Below are positions 56,164 to 64,000 of a stretch of DNA of 64,000 bases, piece after piece; position 1 is the first letter of the stretch, and every line of letters begins with the position of its first letter. Origin of the DNA: Bombyx mori. Taxonomy: Eukaryota > Arthropoda > Insecta > Lepidoptera > Bombycidae. The stretch spans positions 3,412,501 through 3,476,500 of the forward strand of contig NC_085128.1 of assembly GCF_030269925.1 (NCBI RefSeq), in the 5' to 3' direction. Both the position numbers and the translations under genes were made by a program. The notes under the pieces were generated by a model. That model saw nothing but the letters and a program-made list of their open reading frames with translations, ran no database searches and was not told the DNA's origin.

Positions 56164-56497
56164 TACTGTTGGTAGGACCTCTTGTGAGTCCGCACGGGTA
56201 GGTACCACCGCCCTGCCTATTTCTGCCGTGGAGCAGAAGTGCGTTTCGGTTTGAAGGGTGGGGCAGCCGTTGTAACTATACTGAGACCTTAGAACTCCCA
56301 CCTCCACTCCACTCGTTATATCTCAAGGTGTGTGGCGCATTTACGTTGTAGATGTCTATGGGTTCCAGTAACCACTTTATAACAATTTATATGAGTCATG
56401 GATACTTGAAATAAAAACATTATTATTATTATTATTATTATTATTAACCACACCAGGTGGGCTGTGAGGTCGTCCACACACATAGGCAATAAAAAAA
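56164..56497 (+). mobile_element. SINE-A with two insertions
   Basis: The copy carries a ~20-bp insert of CCACCTCCACTCC type in its middle (near 56297-56317). Near its 3' end it has a 69-bp insert ending in (ATT)n, 56376-56444, flanked by TAACCAC on both sides (56369-56375 and 56445-56451). Confidence 0.85.
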
Positions 56498-56704
56498 AGC
56501 CCATCTTACCAAAAATAATTAACCTGTAACGCCATCTGTTGAGTGTGACCTAAATCAAAGATCATGCAAACGAGATTTTATTTTAGAAAATCAAACAATC
56601 TCTCTTAACTTATATTTCCTGAGGCAATGACAAGGATTTGAAATTTGTAAAACTTTTTGAAGCTGAATATAAGCTTGCAGTTTGATAGACAGCAAATCAG
56701 GTGT

Positions 56705-57049
56705 AATGAAAAAGACTTTTTTTTTTTTGGTCAGGAGGAATTCGCCCGACTTCCGCCCTTTTCTGGGGATACTGGGCGGGGTATGTCAGAGTCGAACTGA
56801 CTAAAACCTCCTGTCGCTCAACAACCAACGTCCAAACCTCGCATGAGACAGAACTCAGGACAAGGCAAAGGGGGGGAAAGTGAAGCGTTTAGTGCAGACC
56901 ACATCTCTCCCATCACCCTCCCCCTCGGGACGCCGGACTGGCGGTCGTCGGCGCCACGACCACCAGCCCTCTCGGTCGGCAGACTGTCCGAAGCCCGCCT
57001 AGATGGCGCCGGTTAGAATGGTCTATCCTACGGAAAATGAAAAAGACTT
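56705..57049 (-). mobile_element. LINE-M 3' end with 14-bp target duplication
   Basis: The insert 56719-57035 starts with a T-run and is flanked by AATGAAAAAGACTT at 56705-56718 and 57036-57049. It is the complement of 1152-1387 plus about 80 bp more upstream sequence. The region shared with the other copy is nearly identical. Confidence 0.92.
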
Positions 57050-57130
57050 AGGTTGAGTGTAATAAATAATAACCTTAAAAATAACTTCAACGTTCTTTGT
57101 TTTAGCATCGTATTCATTAGTAGCGTTATA

Positions 57131-57400
57131 ATGACGAGCGTCTGGTGTAGTGGTAAGTGACATGGTCACTACACAAGGGGGTCGCGGGTTCGAATCCCAC
57201 CAAGGGAAGATATTTGTATGATAAATATAAATGTATTTTCCAGGGTTATGGATGTATATTAAATATATGTATGTGTATAATAAAAATCTTACATTTATTT
57301 CCGTTATCTGGTACCTGTAACACAAGTTCTTTACGAACTTATCATGGGACCAGGTAACGTGGCGTGATTGATAGTAAATATTAATTTATTTTAATAACAT
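57131..57400 (+). mobile_element. tRNA-headed SINE (lepidopteran type)
   Basis: The head has an A-box-like GGTGTAGTGGTAAGTGAC and a perfect B-box GGGTTCGAATCCC at about 57185-57197. The body (GATATTTGTATGATAAATAT, then CTGGTACCTGTAACACAAG and CATGGGACCAGGTAACG) is that of a lepidopteran SINE. Acceptor and anticodon stems cannot be folded, so it is not a functional tRNA gene. Confidence 0.7.
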
Positions 57401-58140
57401 AGAGATGTAGCTTGAAAGAGTTAACAGGAAACAGTATTTACTTATTTAAAGCAAACGGGTTCAAATGTCATAGAAGTTAACTTGTTCACCCTCGTAGTCG
57501 GACTAAAGCCAACGAGGTTATTGATTTACAATCCATTGTGTTCTTAGTGGAAAACCGAAAACAATTTTACATTCCAACTCGTTTGTTTGACTTTCATTGA
57601 TTAGTTTTTGTGATTTTATGTCCGTTTGTTCTCAAACTATTTTTATGTGTCACTGTCTCGAAATGCTAAAATTTATTTTTAAATTTTTTCTAGTCAATAC
57701 ACAAAGGGTTTCTGAACATATAGTTCAACTACACTGGGAAACTATAGTAAAAACATACGCACTGAATGAAATACGTAATTATTTTCTGTAAGACGACTCA
57801 AAATCTAAATCTCTATAACATTTTTTTTCTTTTATTACAGCTTACACAGATTTTGGAAGTTAATTGTTCTAAAATATATGATATATCATGATAAACATTT
57901 CATAAAACTTTATATTTGTCTTATAAAACACCTAAATAAAATATATAATAAGTCTTTACTGTAAAATTGTACTCTAATTCTGAGCGTTTCAAATGTATGG
58001 CGTATTTAATGTATGCCAATAAATTCTAAATTGAAATGAATTTTATTTTAAAATATGGAACTATATTTTGAAATTCAGTCATTTTTTTCATTGATTAGTG
58101 TTTTATTTTCACCACAATCGTATCTTTTTCATCAGTATGA
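57401..58140. other. AT-rich unannotated stretch
   Basis: Nothing recognised. Confidence 0.4.
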
Positions 58141-58166
58141 ACACGATAGAAATACAGTAGGTAATT

Positions 58167-58375
58167 ATGGAACACGAATACCGTCATAGTAGCAATGCCA
58201 TACAAATAGTTCAGAACATTGATGACGTGTACGGAGTGAACACTATAAAAGAAAGCACAACTCGTTATTGGTCTGAACGCTTTCGACATGGAAATTTAGT
58301 TTTCATAATTGAGGACGGTGATCGCGCGAAAACTAAAGTCAACAACAACGAATTAAAGGTGATAGTGGAAACTGC
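58167..58375 (+). pseudogene. Mariner transposase N-terminal fragment
   Basis: About 70 codons resemble the helix-turn-helix part of mariner transposases: an AIQIVQNIDDVYGVNTI-like helix, then TTRYWSERFRHGN (family W..RF..GN) and KVNNNELKVIVE (family K..N.ELKAIVE). The D,D34D catalytic domain is absent: the sequence switches to RTE LINE at about 58376. No inverted repeats are seen. The chain is too short to function. Confidence 0.7.
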
Positions 58376-58805
58376 GACATATGTGACCAGCCCACTGCCA
58401 CTTCAGCTTACTAACTCTGCGAGCTATATCGATCACTTTGGTTTTTGCCCGAATGACCTCATTGCGTATTCGGTCTCGCAATGACAAACCAAGCATAGCT
58501 CGCTCCATAGCTCGCTGAGTAACTTTTAGTTGGTGGAATAGTCGCACAGTCAGTGTCCACGTTTCGGCTCCGTAGGTAAGCACGGGTAGGACGCAAAGAT
58601 TACAGACCTTTGTCTTCAGACATTGTGGTATGAGCGACGAAAAGATCTGACGAAGCTTCCCGAATGCTGCCCAGGCCAACTGAATTCTTCTGGTCACTTC
58701 CTTCTCAAAGTTGTTTCTACCTAGTTGTAGGGTCTGTCCCAGCTAGATATACTCTTGAACAACTTCGAGAGGTGTACCATCAACATCTATTGGTTATCGT
58801 TCATC
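58376..58805 (-). pseudogene. RTE-type LINE ORF2 fragment (C-terminal domain)
   Basis: The minus strand reads GTPLEVVQEYI, a TAG stop where the family has Tyr, then LGQTLQLGRNNFEKEVTRRI, LAWAAFGKL, VLPVLTYGAETWTL, RAMERAMLG, RDRIRNEVIR and KLKWQWAGHICR. These are the conserved post-catalytic blocks of insect RTE LINEs. It lacks both the catalytic palm and the 3' end present at 18634, and abuts the mariner remnant. Nonsense mutation and truncation make it a pseudogene. Confidence 0.85.
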
Positions 58806-58911
58806 AACATCATCGTTATCATCAAAACAATATTGGCAAGGTAAAAAAAACCTGATAAGGAAGAGACACAAAAACGAAGGGATTTTGAAACGCAATGAAA
58901 AAAAAAACAAT

Positions 58912-59030
58912 GAAAAAAAAGGTTTTAACTGGATCGGAAACGGCAACTTCATAAGTAAATACCTAATATTTAAAAAAAAGGTTTTAACTGTATTCCAAAC
59001 GGCAACTTCATAAGTAAATACCTATTATTT
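58912..59030. repeat. 59-bp tandem duplication
   Basis: AAAAAAAAGGTTTTAACTG... is repeated from 58921 and 58980, each with ACGGCAACTTCATAAGTAAA. A few differences separate the units. Confidence 0.9.
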
Positions 59031-59361
59031 TATTGAATAAGAATGCGTAAACAGCTGTTTAAACGTTGTCAATACCTTGAAAAATCACATTAACGATTTG
59101 TGCCGAGGCGACCTATCATGACTGACTACGAATTGTGACCATTATGGATTGAATATTTCACAAAATTTAACATTTACCATAACATTTCCCTTCTGCTGTG
59201 TGAAATTCAGGTTCGTAAATAGGTTTACTTTCAATAAAACACGACAAAATTACATAAGCAATTCGATTATTGTATTATGATTGGTATGTTGTAACACTAA
59301 CAATATTTCTAATAAAAACTTGCACCAAAAACAAATCATTGATGTGCATGTGAGAGCTTAT

Positions 59362-59646
59362 TTAACATTAACCGGTGCCCTACGTGGCGCACTGAAGTAA
59401 TTATGTCGATTTCTCTCTTCGATCTTCTTACTGAGGCGCCAGAATATCTAGTAGACTCTGGCAAAGACGAATCCGAAGACACTGAGACTGAATCTATTTC
59501 TAGAGACCTAAAAGGCTAAAACATACATTAAAAACAAATGAAGGCAAAGTTAGGCTATCCAGACGCGCTTAGTAACAGAAATCGACATAATTACTTCAGT
59601 GCGCCGCGTAGGGCACCGGTGACCTACACGGCTGTCAATGTGTTAA
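59362..59646. mobile_element. piggyBac-like element with TTAA ends
   Basis: A 42-bp inverted repeat (59372-59413 and 59578-59619, one mismatch; left arm starts CCGGTGCCCTACG) lies between TTAA at 59368-59371 (another TTAA at 59362-59365) and TTAA at 59643-59646. The right end has ~24 bp more terminal sequence (complement TTAACACATTGACAGCC), which the left end lacks. The left terminus therefore appears deleted. The interior encodes an acidic peptide (see findings). TTAA ends suggest the piggyBac superfamily. Confidence 0.65.
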
Positions 59647-60098
59647 CCTTTTGTTGAGACCATACACTTACTAACGAGTACAACGTGGGTTTACGAAACT
59701 TTCCAGATCCCAACACATCATAGGTGGTTGCAACAGGCTTTCCATATTTTTTCCTAACACTCAAAGGCCCACTGAAACAATACGATATTTCTGTAATGCG
59801 CGTAATTTTCGTTCCGCTAATTAAGTTGCTACACACAGTCGCATGGCGCGTACAGCGTATTGTGAAATTTACAACAAAAACAAACCGTTTGTAAGCAAGC
59901 TTCGTTACCAAACAATTGTACCTTCGTTCTGAGATTTTTGCGTGGAAATTGCTAAAACAAATTGGACGTGCACATTGTTTTTGTGGTTTGACACAGTAAA
60001 ATGTTTATTGTAAAGTGGAGAGGAATTTTTACAATTCTTTTAACGAGTTACTAGTTAGTGTGAATGAAATGCGGTAACTGTGTATAAACTGTGTTTTT
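59647..60098. other. Unannotated stretch
   Basis: Nothing recognised. The 95-codon minus frame at 59624 starts near the piggyBac-like end and has no motif. Confidence 0.4.
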
Positions 60099-60342
60099 TA
60101 CTGGTGGTAGGACCTCTTGTGAGTCCGCGCGGGTAGGTATCACCGCCCTGCCTATTTCTGCCGTGAAGCAGTAATGCGTTTCGGTTTGAAGGGTGGGGTA
60201 GCCGTTGTAACTATACTGAGATCTTAGAACTTATATCTCAAGGTGGGTGGCGCATTTACGTTGTAGATGTCCATGGGCTCCAGTAACCACTTAACGTCAG
60301 GTGGGCTGTGAGCTCGTCCACCCATCTAAGCAATAAAAAAAA
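60099..60342 (+). mobile_element. SINE-A, full length
   Basis: ACTGGTGGTAGGACCTCTTG to CCATCTAAGCAATAAAAAAAA. Very close to the consensus of the copies in this window. Confidence 0.92.
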
Positions 60343-61072
60343 TATCGACATATTGTATTGTTTCGATATATCTCGAAATAAGATATCCTATATATGTGTG
60401 TGGTTCTCTTGGTCTCATATTACAAAAAAAAAAAATAACAAAGTATTATGTTAATAAATACACCTGGGGCTTATTACAAGTAATTTTAATTTACCTGTAA
60501 ACTAAAATTCTAAGTTCAATTGCATATTGCAACAGCTAAAATAGACAATCTTGGCTGTAAGAAATATTGACCGTCTCAGAAAAGAATATTGAAAACAATT
60601 ATGTAAATAAGTAATTTCATTTGAATCTTGACCACAGCTGAAACCGCATTCGCTGACAAACTTCGTAACATTACGGTCAATAATTTAAGTAACATTCTGA
60701 TTTTTTTTTATATATCAATAACAGTTCAAGAACCTTACAAATTCCTATAATAAAATATAAATAAATGATAAAAAAATTTAAAAATTAAGTAGGTACTACA
60801 CACATTTCGAGCTTTTTATTAGGTCAATGAACCTTTAAAAAAAAATTGGCATTTAGAGAAAAAATGTTGACTTCAATACACGATAGATGGCGTTGTTAGT
60901 TTTCTGAATCGAAATAGAATGATTTAACGTTTATCAACATTAAAATTCACTTCCAAGTGATCATTAATCTTCGTGCGAACACATTCCATCATTTATATAA
61001 TATATTTTGATGCTACTTTAAAACTAATAAAAGTGTTAGAAAAATCAAACCTGCAAAATTATAATTTGCGTA
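60343..61072. other. AT-rich unannotated stretch
   Basis: Nothing recognised. Confidence 0.4.
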
Positions 61073-61075
61073 ATT

Positions 61076-61315
61076 ACTGATGGTAGGACCTCTTGTGAGT
61101 CCGCAAGGGTAGGTACCACCACCTTGTCTATTTCAGCCGTGAAGCAGTAATGCGTTTCAGCTTGAAGGGTAGGGTAGCGGTTGTAACCATACTGAGACCT
61201 TAGAACTTATATCTCAAGGTGGGTGGCGCATTTACGTTGTAGATGTCTATGGGCTCCGGTAACCACTTAACACCAGGTGGCCTGTGAGCTCGTCCACCCA
61301 TCTAATAAAAAAAAA
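61076..61315 (+). mobile_element. SINE-A, full length
   Basis: ACTGATGGTAGGACCTCTTG to CCACCCATCTAATAAAAAAAA. Confidence 0.9.
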
Positions 61316-61644
61316 GAAGCTGAATTTAATTATCAGAGGATTTGTCTGAACACACCACCCCTGTGTCCGGTCCGTGCTGCAGTACAAACTAATTAGCCTT
61401 AGGTTATCTGCCATTGCAATTAAGTGCCGTGTTCCTTATTGTCGGGGGACATTTACAGAGCTACATTCGCATAATACGATCACGATCCTGAACTGATTTA
61501 TAATAGAAAGCCACATCCTATTGTGTTAATATTTAATTGAGTTATATATATATATAGAAATAATCATAATGTCATAGTTGTGCGGTGCGTTAAGCAATTA
61601 AAATTCTGTTATTAAGTTTTCTCAAAACGGAAGCCTTTTGAAGG

Positions 61645-61745
61645 ATGAACGAACTCACAGATGTTTATTTGCCGCAGGAGTTCGCAGACCCAAGAACTAG
61701 CATGATAAAAATAAGCAAGACGGTGGTATCTATCCGTGCAAGTTT
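61645..61745 (-). mobile_element. Degenerate SINE-A
   Basis: GATGAACGAACTCACAG at the tail side and ACGGTGGTATCTATCCGTG at the head side, with the middle lost. Confidence 0.5.
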
Positions 61746-61846
61746 ACTTTGCAAACAAAACGATTTATCACGCATCACACATTCCTTACACTGGTGAATC
61801 ACAAAGCCATTACCACCATTAGCAACACATATTACTCAAAGCGGTT

Positions 61847-62060
61847 TACTGGTGGTAGGACCTCTTGTGAGTCCGCACGGGTATATACCACCACCCTGCC
61901 TATTTCTGCCGTGAAGCAGTAATGCGTTTCGGTTTGAAGGTTGGGGCAGCCGTTGTAACCATACTGAGACCTTAGAACTCATATCTCAAGGTGGCTCCGG
62001 TAACCACTTAACACCAGGTGAGCTGTGCGTCCGTCCCCCCATCTAAGCAATAAAAAAAAT
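61847..62060 (+). mobile_element. SINE-A with internal deletion
   Basis: ACTGGTGGTAGGACCTCTTG to ATCTAAGCAATAAAAAAAA. About 40 bp between 'ATCTCAAGGTGG' and 'GGCTCCGGTAACC' is missing, probably by recombination between the GGTGG and TGGG motifs. Confidence 0.9.
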
Positions 62061-62221
62061 ATAAAAATACCTATGGCATTACAAAGTATTCTAACATATC
62101 TACATTTTTTCTGATACTGAAAACATAATGTTGAATACATGAATGATCCCCCTAGATCCCGAGTGAAATCGCGTGACTAGCTCTTTACTCGGCGATATTC
62201 CAAAGATATATCCAACGTCAA

Positions 62222-62635
62222 TCTATATATTAATACGTGAAGCAAAAACTTTGTATCCCTTTTTACGAAAATTGCGCGGACGGAGGAGTATGAAATTTTC
62301 CACACTTATAGAGAATATAGAGAAGAAGTGCACAATGCTAATATTTTTTTAAAATATTGCATAAAAGATGCATTAAATCAATAAAGAAAACATTACACAC
62401 ACTACATACCATGTATTTGACGCACACACGCATGCATATTATTATTGTCAAGCTTTTGTTCTTGACGTCTGTTGTCAAATTGAGATGAAATATTGTTTGT
62501 CTTTGTTAATATTTTTTATAGTGTAGTCTTGGCGAAATTTGTGATTATAGAAGTATAAAATACAATCATAATAGTGTACAAACTTACAATTCCAATTAAT
62601 TATAGTCGAATTTCGACTACTGTTGGGACCTCTAG
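62222..62635 (+). mobile_element. HEL-I, intact non-autonomous Helitron, 414 bp
   Basis: Starts TCTATATATTAATACG and ends GGGACCTCTAG, flanked by A (62221) and T (62636). The AGTCGAA.TTCGACT hairpin is conserved before the CTAG end. Nearly identical to 38154-38583, with a few indels. Confidence 0.82.
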
Positions 62636-62699
62636 TAAACATAAAAACATGATATAAAATTAACCCGACCGATCCTATTAACGTAGAATCATTTCGTAA

Positions 62700-63024
62700 T
62701 GCCCCTAGTACACTGATATCGATAGCGATAATGCCGGATTACGATCTCACAGAATTCACGCGGTTGCGAAATATCATATTATCAGAATCGGAATAATCTA
62801 CGGCCGGTAACGAGGACGGAGGCCGATTGTCGGCGGCGGTTAATGGAACCACGCACCCACGCACCTCATCGGAATCTGGAGCGGCTGTTGCCAACTCTGT
62901 TCCAAGTGACATTCTTGCTCTGAACAACTGTAATTTACGAATCACACATTCAAATTATATCGTACAGCAGAATGCGTCCAAAAAGCTATTAATGTGGTAC
63001 AATCATTGTAACATTACATTATTT
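62700..63024. other. GC-richer unexplained block
   Basis: 62739-62945 is open on the minus strand (68 codons) and 62827-63048 on the plus strand (73 codons). A 21-codon plus frame starts at 62732. None has a recognisable domain. The composition is unlike the flanking AT-rich DNA, so a host exon is possible. Confidence 0.3.
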
Positions 63025-63170
63025 TATTGGCTTAGATGCATGCGGTGACGTGATCACGGCCCGGTTTATCGATCACTGCATCATATAGACGTCACAGCCT
63101 ATATGCCGCTGTCAACCTTGCGACAAAGGATTAAGGTGTCAATTGCATTGCTGCTGCATACAAGCCTGTC
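63025..63170 (-). mobile_element. Degenerate SINE-A
   Basis: TTATTGGCTTAGATGCATG, CACGGCCCGG, CATAGACGTCACAGCC and GCCGCTGTCAACCTTG in reverse SINE-A order. Confidence 0.55.
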
Positions 63171-63175
63171 CTTTA

Positions 63176-63385
63176 ACCCTCAGACACAGCCCACTGACAG
63201 CCCACTGAGTTTCTCGCCGGATCTTCTCAGTGGAACCTGATTCCGATCCGGTGCTAGATTCAGCGAAGCACTGCTCTTGCTAGGGCCAATGTTAGCAAAT
63301 TCTCTCATGTTGAGTCCCTGAATTCCGTTGTGCGAGCGTAGCTGAAGTATCCCCTTAAGCTACCAGCGATTAGGTAGGAAGAAAT
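63176..63385 (+). mobile_element. LINE-D 3' UTR fragment
   Basis: CAGACACAGCCCACTGACAG (a short local duplication) then CCCACTGAGTTTCTCGCC, with hairpin 8-bp stem intact, to CAGCGATTAGGTAGGAAGAAA. Confidence 0.85.
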
Positions 63386-63410
63386 AACGAAAAAGTTTCC
63401 CTAGAAACTT

Positions 63411-63655
63411 TGTTTTTTTTATTGCCCTTGTAGGCAGACGAGCATACGGCTCTGTATGCATGCATACGGTACCTGATGGTGAGTGGTTACCGTCGCTCAT
63501 GGACTTCAGCAATGCCAGGGCAGAGCCAAGCCGCTGCCTACCGTTGAGTACTCTCCACAAGCCTCGTTTGAAGAAGGACGAGTCATAGCGCTCGGGAAAC
63601 ACCGTGGGAGGGGAGGGGAGCTCATTCCAAAGCCGGATGGTACCGGATGGAACTG
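63411..63655 (-). mobile_element. LINE-B 3' end with a small internal duplication
   Basis: TTTTTTTATTGCCCTTGTAGG to AGCTCATTCCAAAGCCGGATGG. An extra TCTGTATGCATGCATACGGT-type block within the tail repeats the neighbouring GCATACGG, and GGGAGGGGAGGGGAG is expanded. Confidence 0.85.
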
Positions 63656-64000
63656 AATATTGCTTGGGAACAGAAATACTAATCACTCCAGTAACACCAG
63701 TGCTAAGTAATTAATTAAGAAAAACAGATGTTTTTTGTACTTCTGAACTTTTCCTTTTTAAATATAGATGGTGATTTACAGAACAATAACAAAGTCATAT
63801 CGCTTTTTTTCTCTAACTTTTCTTTAAAAAACTTCACAGAAATCGATTACAATTATGTCCTAAAACATGAGCAACCTCAACTATGAAAAGAAAGCTTGAC
63901 TAATATCTTCAAGCAAATTAAAATTATACGAAAGATGGATGCAATGAAACACAAACTTATGACCATATGTAAATTGTTTTACTGTCCGTTGCAGTCATTT
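63656..64000. other. Unannotated end of window
   Basis: Nothing recognised. Confidence 0.4.

Noticed and set aside
57131..57205. A tRNA gene
   Set aside because: The B-box is perfect, but the acceptor and anticodon stems do not pair, and SINE body sequence follows directly.
59624..59911. 95-codon minus-strand frame as a transposase
   Set aside because: It begins at the piggyBac-like terminus but lies outside the element and has no transposase motif.
63360..63686. 108-codon minus-strand frame as a host gene
   Set aside because: It is the LINE-B ORF2 C-terminal remnant (RTIRLWNELP box) running into the 3' tail and insertions.
1..64000. A previously undescribed multigene system (defence, biosynthetic or toxin locus)
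   Set aside because: Apart from one LINE ORF2 no coherent coding sequence is visible. The structure seen is accounted for by mobile elements, tandem repeats and AT-rich DNA.

Overview
The window looks like a 64-kb intergenic or intronic stretch of a lepidopteran genome, most probably Bombyx (silkworm). The base composition is AT-rich, no conserved host exon is recognisable, and several interspersed repeat families have the look of silkworm SINEs and LINEs. The species call rests on recognising repeat families, not on any search. Family names used here (SINE-A, LINE-B and so on) are local labels. SINE-A and LINE-B probably correspond to described Bombyx families of the Bm1/BmX kind, and LINE-D to the BMC1/L1Bm kind, but I could not verify which name belongs to which sequence.

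The only long open reading frame is the ORF2 of a 5'-truncated Jockey-type LINE (47914-50989). It has an endonuclease and a reverse transcriptase with intact catalytic motifs, a 3' UTR, a poly(A) tail and a perfect 12-bp target-site duplication. Everything else recognisable is a mobile-element fragment or a simple or tandem repeat. About 30 copies or remnants of a ~240-bp A-tailed SINE (SINE-A) are spread over both strands. About ten copies of the end of a LINE (LINE-B) are present; its last ~65 bp resembles the SINE-A tail, which suggests a LINE/SINE partnership. Smaller sets include LINE-D 3' ends, an RTE-type LINE with a (GAT)n tail, LINE-J with a (TAAA)n tail, and LINE-M. Two tRNA-headed SINE types, several Helitron-like families (TC...CTAG, inserted between A and T), and MITEs of hAT, PIF/Harbinger-like, piggyBac-like and unassigned type are also present, with a mariner transposase remnant.

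Layout: 1-5 kb holds nested LINE-in-SINE and Helitron-in-Helitron insertions. 5-9 kb has two local tandem duplications and a LINE-B copy with an internal palindrome. 10-20 kb is SINE/LINE debris with a perfect Harbinger-like MITE and an RTE-in-SINE nest. 20-30 kb has a hAT MITE inside a SINE, two further inverted-repeat elements and a diverged dispersed repeat. 30-35 kb has a ~430-bp tandem duplication, a 1.3-kb Helitron with internal repeats and a 96-bp tandem duplication. 35-47 kb is mostly unannotated AT-rich sequence with scattered SINEs and one MITE. 47.9-51 kb is the young Jockey LINE. 51-64 kb is SINE-rich, with a mariner/RTE junction, a piggyBac-like element and a second intact copy of a 0.4-kb Helitron.

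I see no coherent gene system, operon, CRISPR array or defence locus. The notable content is the insertion history: at least ten insertions can be delimited to the base by their duplications or termini, several nested, so a relative chronology can be read. A few GC-rich or open stretches (4.2, 46.6-47.2, 51.3-51.65 and 62.7-63.0 kb) are not explained by repeats I recognise and are the best places to look for host exons.
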